NCBI GenBank assembly: GCA_002399815.1
Contig: DHEJ01000036.1
Location: 38,653-102,652 of the forward strand
Direction of reading: 5' to 3'
Origin: Acholeplasmataceae bacterium UBA4853
GTDB taxonomy: Bacteria; Bacillota_I; Bacilli_A; Acholeplasmatales; Acholeplasmataceae
Length of the DNA stretch: 64,000 bases
The position numbers and the translations under genes are program-made. Positions 43,573 through 51,917 of the stretch are shown here, in pieces. Position 1 is the first letter of the stretch. Every line of letters begins with the position of its first letter. The notes below the pieces were generated by a model that saw nothing but the letters and a program-made list of their open reading frames with translations, was not told the origin of the DNA and searched no databases.

Positions 43573-45432
43573 ATGATTAATATCAGTCATTTAGATGAAG
43601 CACTTGTTATAGGTGTTAAAGATGTGTGTAAGAAACTTGATATAGGGATATCAAAATCAGGTTTAGAACTTGTTATTGAGCATTCAAACGATTTAGTTGT
43701 TCTTAAGAATGGCCATCAATTAGTTATTAAGATTACAAAAAAAAGTGATGTATTTTTAGGTTTAAGAATTTATAAAGAACATATCAATGAGTTATCATTT
43801 GAAGTTGTTATGCCTAAAAAAGTTAAGCATTTAACATTTATGCTTGATGCATCTAGAAATGCAGTAGCAAAAGTTTCTACTGTAAAATCTTTATTACTGC
43901 ATCTAGCAATATTTGGTTATGATGCATTACAACTTTATACTGAAGATACTTTTGAAATGGATGATGAACCATATTTTGGATATTTACGAGGTGCATATCA
44001 AAAAACTGAGATAGCTGAAATTGAAAAATATGCAGAATCTCTTGGTTTAGAACTTATTCCTTGTATCCAAACATTAGCACACTTAAATGCAATTACACGT
44101 TATAGAGAGTATGGACATTTATTTGATACGCTTGATATTTTATTAGTGAATGAAGAAAAAACATATGAGTTCATCGAAAAAATGATTAAGACTTCTAGTG
44201 AAAACTTTAAGTCTAGATTTATTAACATTGGTATGGATGAAGCATATATGCTTGGACGCGGTAAATATCTAGATAAACACGGATATGAAAAGCGTTTTGA
44301 TATCATGGTGAAGCATTTAAATCGTGTTTTACAAATTTGTGAGAAATATGGATTAAAACCAATGATGTGGAGTGATATGTTCTTTGCTGCAGGTTGGGGA
44401 GACTATTATGCTAAAAACAACAAAGTACCTAAAGAACTTTTAGATAAAGTACCTGCTAATGTGAGTTTAGTGTATTGGGATTATTATCATACCGATAAAG
44501 CACATTATATTCAAATGATCGAAAAACATCAAATGTTTAATAACCCTATCATTTTTGCTGGTGGTAGTTGGAAGTGGATTGGTTTTACACCGGATAATCG
44601 TTTCAGTTTACTTGCTAATAAAGCATCTATGGCTGCATGTATTGAAAAGCAAATTGAAAAAGTGATTATCACGTCTTGGGGTGATAATGGAGCAGAAGCT
44701 TCAGTATTCTCAGTCTTACCATCAATGTTTTATAATGGTATGGCAAAATATGGTCATCTAGAAATCGATGAAGCATTTAAAAATGTATTTAAATTAGTGA
44801 CTAAAGTTGAATTTGATGATTTTATGTTAGTTGATTCAGCAAATCAACTAACTAAGAAACCACATGATAAATCAACAGCTAATAAACATTTACTATATAA
44901 TGATATCTTACTTGGATTATTGGACACATCTGTTGAACCAAATTATCCACAGATCTATACAAAGCACTATAATAAGATGAAGAAACGTGTGAATGATTAC
45001 GGTGATTATAAATATATTTTTGAAACACAATTAGCATTACTAGATGTTATTAGGAAAAAGGTTTTAATCGGAGTTAATTTAAGAAAAGCTTATCAAGAAA
45101 AGAATTATGATGACTTGATGTTAAGTGTTCAAGACATGAAAAAAGTATTAAAAACAATTCAAGTATTTCAAAACACTTTTTCTAATCAATGGCATAAAGA
45201 TAATAAAGCTTTTGGTTATGAAATTCAGGATTTACGTATCGGTGGTATTAAGAGCCGAATCGAAACTGCAATTTTAAAAGTATCAGATTACTTAGAAGAT
45301 AAGACAGATGTTATTGAAGAACTAGAAGTAACTTTACTAGATTATTATGGTAATAGAGAAAAACATGAAAAATCTAATACAATTGCTGAATTTAGATATA
45401 AACCGGTCGTTTCAGTTGGCGTGAATGTATAA
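43573..45432 (+). CDS. GH20 beta-N-acetylhexosaminidase-like enzyme
   Basis: A 619-residue cytosolic protein (no signal peptide). Residues about 90-390 form the GH20 barrel: FGYDALQLYTEDTFE, PCIQTLAHLNAI, the catalytic Asp-Glu pair in INIGMDEAYMLG, MMWSDMFF and VYWDYYHTD. The C-terminal 200 residues are helical. Such enzymes release terminal N-acetylglucosamine or N-acetylgalactosamine. It is the last gene of the thiI unit, and a hairpin follows. AGGAAGG precedes the ATG. Confidence 0.82.
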   Translation: MINISHLDEALVIGVKDVCKKLDIGISKSGLELVIEHSNDLVVLKNGHQLVIKITKKSDVFLGLRIYKEHINELSFEVVMPKKVKHLTFMLDASRNAVAKVSTVKSLLLHLAIFGYDALQLYTEDTFEMDDEPYFGYLRGAYQKTEIAEIEKYAESLGLELIPCIQTLAHLNAITRYREYGHLFDTLDILLVNEEKTYEFIEKMIKTSSENFKSRFINIGMDEAYMLGRGKYLDKHGYEKRFDIMVKHLNRVLQICEKYGLKPMMWSDMFFAAGWGDYYAKNNKVPKELLDKVPANVSLVYWDYYHTDKAHYIQMIEKHQMFNNPIIFAGGSWKWIGFTPDNRFSLLANKASMAACIEKQIEKVIITSWGDNGAEASVFSVLPSMFYNGMAKYGHLEIDEAFKNVFKLVTKVEFDDFMLVDSANQLTKKPHDKSTANKHLLYNDILLGLLDTSVEPNYPQIYTKHYNKMKKRVNDYGDYKYIFETQLALLDVIRKKVLIGVNLRKAYQEKNYDDLMLSVQDMKKVLKTIQVFQNTFSNQWHKDNKAFGYEIQDLRIGGIKSRIETAILKVSDYLEDKTDVIEELEVTLLDYYGNREKHEKSNTIAEFRYKPVVSVGVNV

Positions 45433-45438
45433 ATAAAA

Positions 45439-45462
45439 AAGCGTGTCAATTTAGACACGCTT
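45439..45462. terminator. Terminator between the GH20 gene and def
   Basis: AAGCGTGTC and GACACGCTT form a perfect 9-bp stem with a 6-nt loop. Six T follow on the minus strand, so it mainly ends def and can also end the plus-strand unit. Confidence 0.8.
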
Positions 45463-46046
45463 CATTCATCTGTTTCATCAGTTGATTCATCAACTTCGAA
45501 TAATGGAAATGCTAGGGGTAATTTTGGATATAGTTTAGATGTAAACATGATGCCGTTGATGTGATCGTATTCATGTTGGAAAACAATTGCTGGGTAGCCC
45601 TCTAAAGTTAATTCTAGTGGTTTAGCACTTTCTGTTTCTAAATCTAAATAATAACCTTTTACCTTAATTGCATAGTATCTTGGTGTAAGTCCTGTTGTTT
45701 CTCGGTCAACCGATAAACAACCTTCACCACCTGGAAGATATGTTTCTTCTTTAGATTTTGATATAATTTCAGGATTAATCATAATATATGAATGTAAATT
45801 ATTATCAAAATCGGTTACGTGCATAGCAAACATCCTTTTTAAGATATTGACTTGAACTGCTGCAAGACCAACAGATGGACGTAATTTATATTGAGTTACT
45901 TTTTCTTCATCTTGACTATTTATGACATATTCTAACAAGTCTTTTCCAAGTTTTATATCTGCTTTTGAAAGCGGTAGTAAAACGGGACTTGATACAGTTG
46001 TTAGACTTTTATGTCCTTCGCGAATGATATGGCGCATTAAAATCAT
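45462..46046 (-). CDS. def: Peptide deformylase
   Basis: A 194-residue metal enzyme that removes the formyl group from new proteins. All three motifs are seen: GLAAVQVN (Gln of motif 1), GGEGCLSVDR (Cys ligand) and FQHEYDHINGIMF (two His ligands and Glu). The length fits type 2 deformylases of Gram-positives. The C-terminal end is acidic. AGAGGTG precedes the ATG on the minus strand. Confidence 0.96.
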   Translation of the reverse strand: MILMRHIIREGHKSLTTVSSPVLLPLSKADIKLGKDLLEYVINSQDEEKVTQYKLRPSVGLAAVQVNILKRMFAMHVTDFDNNLHSYIMINPEIISKSKEETYLPGGEGCLSVDRETTGLTPRYYAIKVKGYYLDLETESAKPLELTLEGYPAIVFQHEYDHINGIMFTSKLYPKLPLAFPLFEVDESTDETDE

Positions 46047-46089
46047 TTGGTAATCACCTCTAATAAATATTATAACATAGGAGCAAACC

Positions 46090-46797
46090 TTGAGACTTGA
46101 TAAATTTTTATCTAATTTAAAATATGGTAGTAGAAAATCAGTTAAAGAACTGATTAAAAGTGGATTCGTGACATTAAATGGTAAGGTGGTAAAAACATCT
46201 GACTTAGAAATTCGCGAAAATTATGATAAAATAGCGGTTAAAGGAAAACCGGTATTTTATAAGGATGTCATTATATTAGCTGTCCATAAACCGGTTGACT
46301 ATATTTCTTCTCATAATGAAGGCGATAAGCAAACTGTTTTTGATTTAATTGGTGAACCTTATAACAGATTTGATTTAAAGATTGCAGGTAGACTGGATTT
46401 AGATAGTCATGGGTTAATGATTTTAACCAATGATGGTGCATTGATAAATAAAATCACTAAACCACAATCCCATCTAGATAAAACCTATGAAGTAATCTTA
46501 GATAAGGTGTTTAATGAAAGTGATGGTTTACTGTTAAAAGAAGGGGTTCTACTTCAAGATGAGGATGGATCAGTATTTACAGGGTTAGCAAAACAAATAG
46601 AATTTGATGGTACTTGGGCTAAGATTGTTATTGATCAAGGAAGATTTCATCAAGTTAAGAAAATGTTTAGAAAAGTGGGGTATCAAGTTTTATCACTTAA
46701 AAGAACTAAGATTGGGTTACTCGATTTAAAATTAGAAAGTGGAAAATATCAAGAAATTAGTATAGAAGATATTTTTGGAGCGTCATATGCAAATTGA
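46090..46797 (+). CDS. RsuA/RluB-family rRNA pseudouridine synthase
   Basis: A 235-residue enzyme with an N-terminal S4 RNA-binding domain (MRLDKFLSNLKYGSRKSV) and a catalytic domain with the family Asp in AGRLDLDSHGLMILTNDG and the HKPVDYISS strand. It starts with TTG, with AGGAG 7 nt upstream. Its end overlaps the next small gene. Whether it modifies 16S or 23S rRNA cannot be told from sequence alone. Confidence 0.9.
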   Translation: MRLDKFLSNLKYGSRKSVKELIKSGFVTLNGKVVKTSDLEIRENYDKIAVKGKPVFYKDVIILAVHKPVDYISSHNEGDKQTVFDLIGEPYNRFDLKIAGRLDLDSHGLMILTNDGALINKITKPQSHLDKTYEVILDKVFNESDGLLLKEGVLLQDEDGSVFTGLAKQIEFDGTWAKIVIDQGRFHQVKKMFRKVGYQVLSLKRTKIGLLDLKLESGKYQEISIEDIFGASYAN

Positions 46798-47020
46798 AAG
46801 AATGGCTTATATTGTTGATTTTACAGGAAAAGAAGTACCTAAAAAATTAGAACGAATGGATGTTAATGTCGCTTATGTATCTAAAAAAGCGAATTATGCA
46901 ATCGTTTATTTTGATAAGAATAAGGGAGAAAAACTACTTTTAAGCCAATTACAAGGCATAAAAGGGTTTATCGGAGTGCATGCATCACTGTTTTTTAATG
47001 AACAAGCAAATATTGATTGA
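46787..47020 (+). CDS. YlbG-like protein (DUF2129)
   Basis: A 77-residue cytosolic protein with the pattern of the YlbG/DUF2129 family: AYIVDFTGKEVPKKLER, then VAYVSKKANYAIVYFD and a C-terminal GFIGVHASLF. The function of the family is unknown. A TTG at 46775 is in frame, but GGAG (46777-46780) is 6 nt before the ATG at 46787, so this start is chosen. It overlaps the pseudouridine synthase gene. Confidence 0.65.
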   Translation: MQIERMAYIVDFTGKEVPKKLERMDVNVAYVSKKANYAIVYFDKNKGEKLLLSQLQGIKGFIGVHASLFFNEQANID

Positions 47021-47064
47021 TGTCAAGAAAAAAGACTTGACAGTTACAAAATATATGATAAAAT
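47021..47064 (+). promoter_or_regulatory. rpsP promoter with inverted repeat over the -35 box
   Basis: TTGACA (47037-47042) and TAAAAT (47059-47064) are 16 nt apart. TGTCAAG (47021-47027) and CTTGACA (47036-47042) form a perfect 7-bp inverted repeat that covers the -35 box. Confidence 0.6.
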
Positions 47065-47096
47065 AATACAGGATTAAATTTAAAGGAGACATAAAA

Positions 47097-47339
47097 ATGG
47101 CAGTTAAACTTCGTTTACAACGTTTTGGTAATCACAAACGCCCATTCTACAGAATTGTGGCAGCTGATTCTAAAGCACCAAGAGATGGTAAGTTCTTGGA
47201 AATAGTTGGTACTTATGAACCAATTAAAGGAACTGTTTTAGTAAATAGCGAAAAAGTACAATCATGGATTGCTACTGGTGCGCAACCAACTGATACAGTT
47301 AAAAGTTTATTCAAAAAATTCAACGTATTAAACAAATAA
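47097..47339 (+). CDS. rpsP: 30S ribosomal protein S16
   Basis: An 80-residue ribosomal protein beginning with KLRLQRFGNHKRPFYRIV and continuing with ADSKAPRDGKFLEIVGTYEP, both diagnostic for S16. AAAGGAG lies before the ATG. It heads the rpsP-khpA-rimM-trmD group, the usual bacterial order. Confidence 0.97.
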   Translation: MAVKLRLQRFGNHKRPFYRIVAADSKAPRDGKFLEIVGTYEPIKGTVLVNSEKVQSWIATGAQPTDTVKSLFKKFNVLNK

Positions 47340-47361
47340 TACGGTAGGGGGTTAAAAACAT

Positions 47362-47610
47362 ATGGCAGTCGATTTTGCAAAATTAATTAAACAAATAGTT
47401 GTGCCATTAGTGGTTTCCCCAGATGATGTTTCTGTCAAGGTTTTATCTGAGGATGAGGCATTAATTCATATTCAATTATTAGTTAATGAAACTGATTTAG
47501 GTAGAGTCATTGGTAAAGGCGGAAAAATTGCAACTGCAATTCGTACAATTGTGTATGCTGGAGCATCAAAAGTAGGCAAACGTGTGCACTTAGATATTGA
47601 TGCATACTAA
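47362..47610 (+). CDS. khpA: KH-domain RNA-binding protein KhpA
   Basis: An 82-residue protein with a single KH domain. The RNA-binding loop is GRVIGKGGKIATAIRTI (GKGG core). It is the YlqC/KhpA family, which acts with KhpB in RNA binding and cell division control in other Gram-positives. It lies between rpsP and rimM, as in most Firmicutes. Confidence 0.93.
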   Translation: MAVDFAKLIKQIVVPLVVSPDDVSVKVLSEDEALIHIQLLVNETDLGRVIGKGGKIATAIRTIVYAGASKVGKRVHLDIDAY

Positions 47611-47615
47611 GACTG

Positions 47616-48095
47616 ATGTTATTTTATTGTATAGGTAAGATTGTCAATACACATGGCATAAAAGGTGAAGTTAAAGTTCGACCTGAAACAGATTTTAACC
47701 GTTTTAAAATAGGAAAGACAGTTTATGTTGATTCTAAGACTTTAACGATTAAAACCGTTCGGAAACAAAATGACTTATTCATTATTAGTTTTAACGAACA
47801 TTCATCCTTAACATCAGTGGAACACTTAAAACATCAAGATATATATACCAATGAAGAACCCAATGAATTAAGTGATGATGAATTTCATTTACCTAAGCTT
47901 ATTGGTCTGAATGTGTTTACAGAAAATCATTATGTATTTGGCACTGTAGAGGACATCGTTGATGTACCTCAAGGTCATTTATTACGGGTTAAAACACTAG
48001 ATGAACGTAGCATTATGATTCCATTTGTTAAAGAATTTATCAAAAGCGTATCAGAAGAAGGTATTATGATTGCTTTAATTGAGGGATTATTATGA
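47616..48095 (+). CDS. rimM: Ribosome maturation factor RimM
   Basis: A 159-residue 30S assembly factor. The N-terminal IGKIVNTHGIKGEVKVRPETD is diagnostic (core THGIKGEVKV), followed by the PRC-barrel domain (GLNVFTENHYVFGTVEDIVD and IMIPFVKEFI). It starts 5 nt after khpA and overlaps trmD by 4 nt. Confidence 0.95.
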   Translation: MLFYCIGKIVNTHGIKGEVKVRPETDFNRFKIGKTVYVDSKTLTIKTVRKQNDLFIISFNEHSSLTSVEHLKHQDIYTNEEPNELSDDEFHLPKLIGLNVFTENHYVFGTVEDIVDVPQGHLLRVKTLDERSIMIPFVKEFIKSVSEEGIMIALIEGLL

Positions 48096-48823
48096 CAATT
48101 GATATCATTACAATATTTCCAAATTTCTTTGATCAATTCTTATCAACATCTAAAATCAAACATGCGATTATGGATGGACAAGTAGTGATTAATATCCATG
48201 ATTTAAGAGATTATACCGTGTTAAAAGGCGGAAAAATTGATGACACACCTTATGGTGGTGGTGCAGGTATGTTAATGATATATCCTCCCTTTGAAACATT
48301 AATTAAGAAGCTTAAAACAGATGAAACATATACGATTTTATTATCACCACAAGGCACAGTATATAACCAAGTACTAGCAACCAAGTGGAGTAAAGAAATT
48401 AAGCATATGATATTAATTTGTGGGCACTATGAAGGTATTGACGAACGGATATTGACACTAGTTGATGAAGAAGTTAGTATTGGAGATTATGTTTTAACCG
48501 GTGGTGAAATAGCCGCTATGGTCATTACAGATAGCTTAACAAGATTGATTCCTGGTGTGATTAATGAAGCTTCATACAGTGAAGATTCACATCAACAAGG
48601 ATTATTAAAATATCCACAGTACACAAAACCTGAAATCTATAATGGTTTAGCTGTACCAGAGGTATTAAAGTCAGGTCATCATGAAAAAATTAGAGTTTGG
48701 AGACTCACAGAAAGTCTTAAGAAAACATTAATTAAACGACCTGATATGATTGATAAAAAGGTATTAAACAAAGAGGAAGCCAAGATTTTGGCAAATCTTA
48801 AAAAAGAGATTGAAACCAAATAA
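48092..48823 (+). CDS. trmD: tRNA (guanine-37-N1)-methyltransferase
   Basis: A 243-residue SPOUT enzyme that methylates G37 in tRNA. The motifs DDTPYGGGAGMLM, LICGHYEGIDERI and SIGDYVLTGGEIAAM mark the knotted SAM site. The 3' end of the gene carries the -35 box of the rplS promoter. A short hairpin (48812-48829) spans its stop codon. Confidence 0.97.
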   Translation: MTIDIITIFPNFFDQFLSTSKIKHAIMDGQVVINIHDLRDYTVLKGGKIDDTPYGGGAGMLMIYPPFETLIKKLKTDETYTILLSPQGTVYNQVLATKWSKEIKHMILICGHYEGIDERILTLVDEEVSIGDYVLTGGEIAAMVITDSLTRLIPGVINEASYSEDSHQQGLLKYPQYTKPEIYNGLAVPEVLKSGHHEKIRVWRLTESLKKTLIKRPDMIDKKVLNKEEAKILANLKKEIETK

Positions 48824-48838
48824 GGTTTCATGTATAAT
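48810..48838 (+). promoter_or_regulatory. rplS promoter inside the end of trmD
   Basis: TTGAAA (48810-48815) and an extended TG-TATAAT (48833-48838) are exactly 17 nt apart. This gives rplS its own promoter. Confidence 0.65.
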
Positions 48839-48842
48839 TAAA

Positions 48843-48885
48843 AAAGCACGCTGGTCCGCTAGGTTATTACCTAAGAACAGACGTA
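48843..48885 (+). promoter_or_regulatory. L19-type leader RNA of rplS
   Basis: The short leader between promoter and ribosome binding site contains TGGTCCGC, a TAGGT-TATT-ACCTA hairpin and AACAGACG. Layout and position agree with the L19 leader described for Firmicutes rplS, thought to mediate autoregulation. The match is by memory. Confidence 0.5.
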
Positions 48886-48902
48886 AAATAAGGAGAATCA
48901 TA

Positions 48903-49265
48903 ATGGCAAAATTAAAAGGGCAAGCCCTAATTGCTGAAATTACTTCTAAGTACATTCAAGAACGTCCAAGCTTTAAAGCAGGTGATACTGTTAAAGTTTA
49001 CGTTAAGATTAAAGAAGGTAACAAAGAAAGAATTCAGTTATTCGAAGGTCTAGTTATTAAACGCCAAGGCGGTGGGATTTCAGAAACTTTCACAGTTCGT
49101 AAGGTTTCTAATGGAATCGGAGTGGAAAGAACTTTCCCAATTCATACACCAGCTATTGATCGTTTAGAAGTTGCTCGTATTGGTGTTGTTCGCCGTGCGA
49201 AATTAAACTACATCCGTACTTTAAGTAAAAAAGCATCTAGAATTAAAGAACAAAAACAAGCGTAA
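48903..49265 (+). CDS. rplS: 50S ribosomal protein L19
   Basis: A 120-residue ribosomal protein with FKAGDTVKVYVKIKEGNKER, LFEGLVIKRQGGGISETFTV and VERTFPIHTPAIDRLEV in order, shown here in short blocks of the family. An upstream in-frame ATG at 48810 would add a stretch encoded by the promoter and leader. AAGGAG lies before the ATG at 48903, which is the true start. Confidence 0.96.
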   Translation: MAKLKGQALIAEITSKYIQERPSFKAGDTVKVYVKIKEGNKERIQLFEGLVIKRQGGGISETFTVRKVSNGIGVERTFPIHTPAIDRLEVARIGVVRRAKLNYIRTLSKKASRIKEQKQA

Positions 49266-49268
49266 ATT

Positions 49269-49296
49269 AAACCGGTATATTACCGGTTTTCTTTTT
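49269..49296 (+). terminator. Terminator of rplS
   Basis: AAACCGGTA and TACCGGTTT form a perfect 9-bp stem with a TAT loop, followed by a T-run. Confidence 0.9.
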
Positions 49297-49327
49297 ATGA
49301 AAATATTTCATATTTTTTCATTCCATA

Positions 49328-49356
49328 TTGTAAGCACTTCCATATTATGATATAAT
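49328..49356 (+). promoter_or_regulatory. Promoter of the CcpA-like gene with a weak cre-like site
   Basis: TTGTAA (49328-49333) and TATAAT (49351-49356) are 17 nt apart. TGTAAGCACTTCCA (49329-49342) overlaps the -35 box and fits 8 of the 10 defined cre positions. It may allow autoregulation. Confidence 0.5.
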
Positions 49357-49381
49357 TACTTTTAATAAGAGGTGATTGATT

Positions 49382-50374
49382 ATGAGTAATGCCACTATTT
49401 ATGATGTTGCAGGTGCTGCTGGCGTTTCTTTAGCAACTGTTTCAAGAGTTTTAAACTCACCAGAAAAAGTAAAAGAAGAAACTAGAGTACGTGTACTTAA
49501 AGTCATTAAAGAGTTAGGATATCGACCAAACGTTATTGCACGTGGTCTTGCAAGTAGAAAAACAACAACTGTTGGGGTTGTTATTTCAGATATTACAAGA
49601 GCAAGTGTGGCTCAAATGTTAGGCGGAATTGCTGATATTGCTGCTAAATATAATTATTCAATTAAGTTATTTACCATCCATGATGATGCCGATGTTTTAG
49701 ATACACTTCAAAATATTGTTGCTGAACAAGTTGATGGTATCTTATATTTGAATGATGAATTAACAGATCGTGATGTAGAATTAATAAAACGTATGTTTAA
49801 TGATAACAATATTCCTTACGTGTTTGCTAATGTTGTTACTTCTGACCCAATTGTGCCTACGGTTTCAATTGATTATGTTAAAGCTGGTTATGAAATTACA
49901 AACCGTTTAATTGAAAAAGGATGTAAGGATATTTATTTATTAAGTACTGCAAGACGTTATAGCGTGAATGATAAAAAAGAAGAAGGCTATACAAAAGCAA
50001 TGCTTGATGCAAAATTAGAACCAAGAATTTTTAGAACAAGTGGCGATACATCTATTAATCGTCCACACTTCGAGACTTTCTTTGCTGATATCCATGTTGA
50101 TGGTGCGATTGCAGTGCGTGATAGTATTGCAGTTTCATTTTTAAATACCGCAATTAATAATGGTAAGCATGTACCGAATAATTTAAAGATCGCAGGATTC
50201 CAAAATACAAAATATGCAGCATTATCAAGACCGGGTTTAACCTCTATTGATATTCCTGTGTATGATATTGGTGCTGTATCTATGAGATTATTAACTAAGT
50301 TAATGCAATCTAAGGGTGTTGAAAATACAAGAATTGTTTTACCTCACCATATTATTGAAAGAGAATCAATTTAA
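49382..50374 (+). CDS. ccpA: CcpA-like LacI-family regulator
   Basis: A 330-residue regulator. The start ATIYDVAGAAGVSLATVSRV, the hinge RPNVIARGLASRKTTTVGVV and the sensor-domain segment QVDGILYLND follow CcpA of Bacillus closely. CcpA binds cre sites together with HPr phosphorylated on serine. An HPr-like protein with that serine and cre-like sites are in this window. A TTG at 49376 is in frame, but AGAGGTG is 7 nt before the ATG at 49382. The symbol is given on similarity alone. Confidence 0.75.
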   Translation: MSNATIYDVAGAAGVSLATVSRVLNSPEKVKEETRVRVLKVIKELGYRPNVIARGLASRKTTTVGVVISDITRASVAQMLGGIADIAAKYNYSIKLFTIHDDADVLDTLQNIVAEQVDGILYLNDELTDRDVELIKRMFNDNNIPYVFANVVTSDPIVPTVSIDYVKAGYEITNRLIEKGCKDIYLLSTARRYSVNDKKEEGYTKAMLDAKLEPRIFRTSGDTSINRPHFETFFADIHVDGAIAVRDSIAVSFLNTAINNGKHVPNNLKIAGFQNTKYAALSRPGLTSIDIPVYDIGAVSMRLLTKLMQSKGVENTRIVLPHHIIERESI

Positions 50375-50385
50375 TCAATCAATGA

Positions 50386-50583
50386 AGTTTGAATATAAGT
50401 AGGTTAAATCAACTAATATAAGAGATCTAGTGGTAGGTGAAAACTAGAAGTACTGATTTAAGTCGAAATACAACAAACGAGATTAAGTGTAGTAAATGAG
50501 TGCGTATAGTAACTATACGAACTAAGGTGGTACCGCGAAATTTATTCGTCCTTAGGTTGGTTTTTCAACCTAAGGATTTTTTT
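50386..50583 (+). promoter_or_regulatory. T-box riboswitch of tyrS
   Basis: The T-box sequence AAGGTGGTACCGCG is at 50524-50537. The terminator pairs 50549-50559 with 50566-50576 (11 perfect bp) and ends in a T-run. Upstream is a stem I-like region with AGAGA. TAC in AGAAGTACTGA (50448 region) is the likely tyrosine specifier. Uncharged tRNA-Tyr should favour read-through into tyrS. Confidence 0.92.
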
Positions 50584-50616
50584 ATTAAAAAGTTTTAAAA
50601 TTATAACAAATGAAAG

Positions 50617-50674
50617 AAAGGAAGCTATATTCAGTATCAATCAAATGTTACATACTGAATATACAAGAATTTAT
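50617..50674 (+). promoter_or_regulatory. Hairpin between ribosome binding site and tyrS start
   Basis: AAAGGAAG (50617-50624) is the only good ribosome binding site. A perfect 12-bp inverted repeat follows (50626-50637 with 50652-50663, 14-nt loop). If folded, it brings the site to about 12 nt from the ATG at 50675 and places the ATG at 50645 inside the loop. Confidence 0.55.
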
Positions 50675-51910
50675 ATGAATTTATTTGATGAATTAGTATG
50701 GCGTGGCATGATTAAGGATGTTTCTAATTTAGATGAAGCTAAAGTGTTAATTAATGAGAAAAAGACGAGATTTTATGTTGGATATGACCCAACAGGAGAG
50801 TCATTAACTGTTGGACATTTAGTTCAAATAGTTAGAATGAAATACCTTCAAAAACATGGTCATCAACCGGTTGTCTTAATCGGTGGTGCAACCGGTTTGA
50901 TCGGGGATCCTAAAGAAACTAGTGAAAGAAAGTTGTTAACACTGGAACAATCTTTAGAAAATGCTAAAAAAATAGAGGTTCAAATTAAGAAACTTATTGG
51001 TGGAAATACAATTTTTGTTAATAACTATGATTGGATTTCTAAAATAGATATGATTACTTTTTTAAGAGATTATGGAAAGTATTTTAATGTAAGCTACATG
51101 CTTGCAAAAGACACTGTTCAAAAAAGACTTGATATTGGTATATCGTATACAGAGTTTTCATATATGATTCTACAGTCGATAGACTGGCTAACCTTATATA
51201 AAGAACAAGATGTTAAAATCCAATTTGGCGGTTCTGATCAATGGGGTAATATTACTGCTGGATTAGAGTTGATTAGAAAGGTTGTTGGTGAAAATGATGC
51301 AGTTGGATTATCATCACCATTGTTGTTAAAATCAGATGGGACAAAGTTTGGTAAATCAGAAACTGGTGCTTTATGGTTGGATGCGAATTTAACTTCACCT
51401 TATGAACTCTATCAATACTTCTTTAATGCATCCGATAATGACGTTTTAAATTATTTAAAACTCTTAACAACATTAGAACATGATGAAATTATGGAGTTGA
51501 TGCATGAGTCTAGTCAAAAACTAGAATTAAGAATTGCTCAGAAAAAACTAGCAGAAGAAGTTGTTACATTTGTTCATGGAAAAAAAGCTTTAAGTACAGC
51601 CTTAGATGTAACAGATGCATTATTTAGAGGAGATTTTTCTAATTTAGACTTAGATGCTTATGAAACACTTGAAAAAGTACTTGATAAGGTTTCTATTAAA
51701 GATGAGGATACATTAGTTGATGTATTAGTACATAGTCATTTAGCATCCAGTAACCGTGAAGCAAGAGAGTTTATTTTATCAGGTGCTGTAAGTGTTAATG
51801 GTGAAAAAATTAGCGATATCTTATATACTATGAATCATACAACAAAAGCATTTGGAAAATATGCTTTAGTTAGAAGAGGAAAGAAAAAATACGCTTTAGG
51901 TGTATTTTAA
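50675..51910 (+). CDS. tyrS: Tyrosyl-tRNA synthetase
   Basis: A 411-residue class I synthetase. It begins MNLFDELVWRGMIKD, the usual TyrRS start. It has PTGESLTVGHLVQI (HIGH-type motif), GGSDQWGNITAG, KFGKSETGALW (KMSKS-type motif) and a C-terminal S4 domain (HSHLASSNREAREFILSG, then VNGEKI). An in-frame ATG at 50645 would add 10 residues but lies in a hairpin loop. A T-box leader precedes the gene. Confidence 0.95.
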   Translation: MNLFDELVWRGMIKDVSNLDEAKVLINEKKTRFYVGYDPTGESLTVGHLVQIVRMKYLQKHGHQPVVLIGGATGLIGDPKETSERKLLTLEQSLENAKKIEVQIKKLIGGNTIFVNNYDWISKIDMITFLRDYGKYFNVSYMLAKDTVQKRLDIGISYTEFSYMILQSIDWLTLYKEQDVKIQFGGSDQWGNITAGLELIRKVVGENDAVGLSSPLLLKSDGTKFGKSETGALWLDANLTSPYELYQYFFNASDNDVLNYLKLLTTLEHDEIMELMHESSQKLELRIAQKKLAEEVVTFVHGKKALSTALDVTDALFRGDFSNLDLDAYETLEKVLDKVSIKDEDTLVDVLVHSHLASSNREAREFILSGAVSVNGEKISDILYTMNHTTKAFGKYALVRRGKKKYALGVF

Positions 51911-51917
51911 TCAGACT

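Noticed and set aside
48810..48902. N-terminal extension of L19 from the ATG at 48810
   Set aside because: The stretch is explained by a promoter and a leader hairpin, and a strong ribosome binding site precedes the ATG at 48903.
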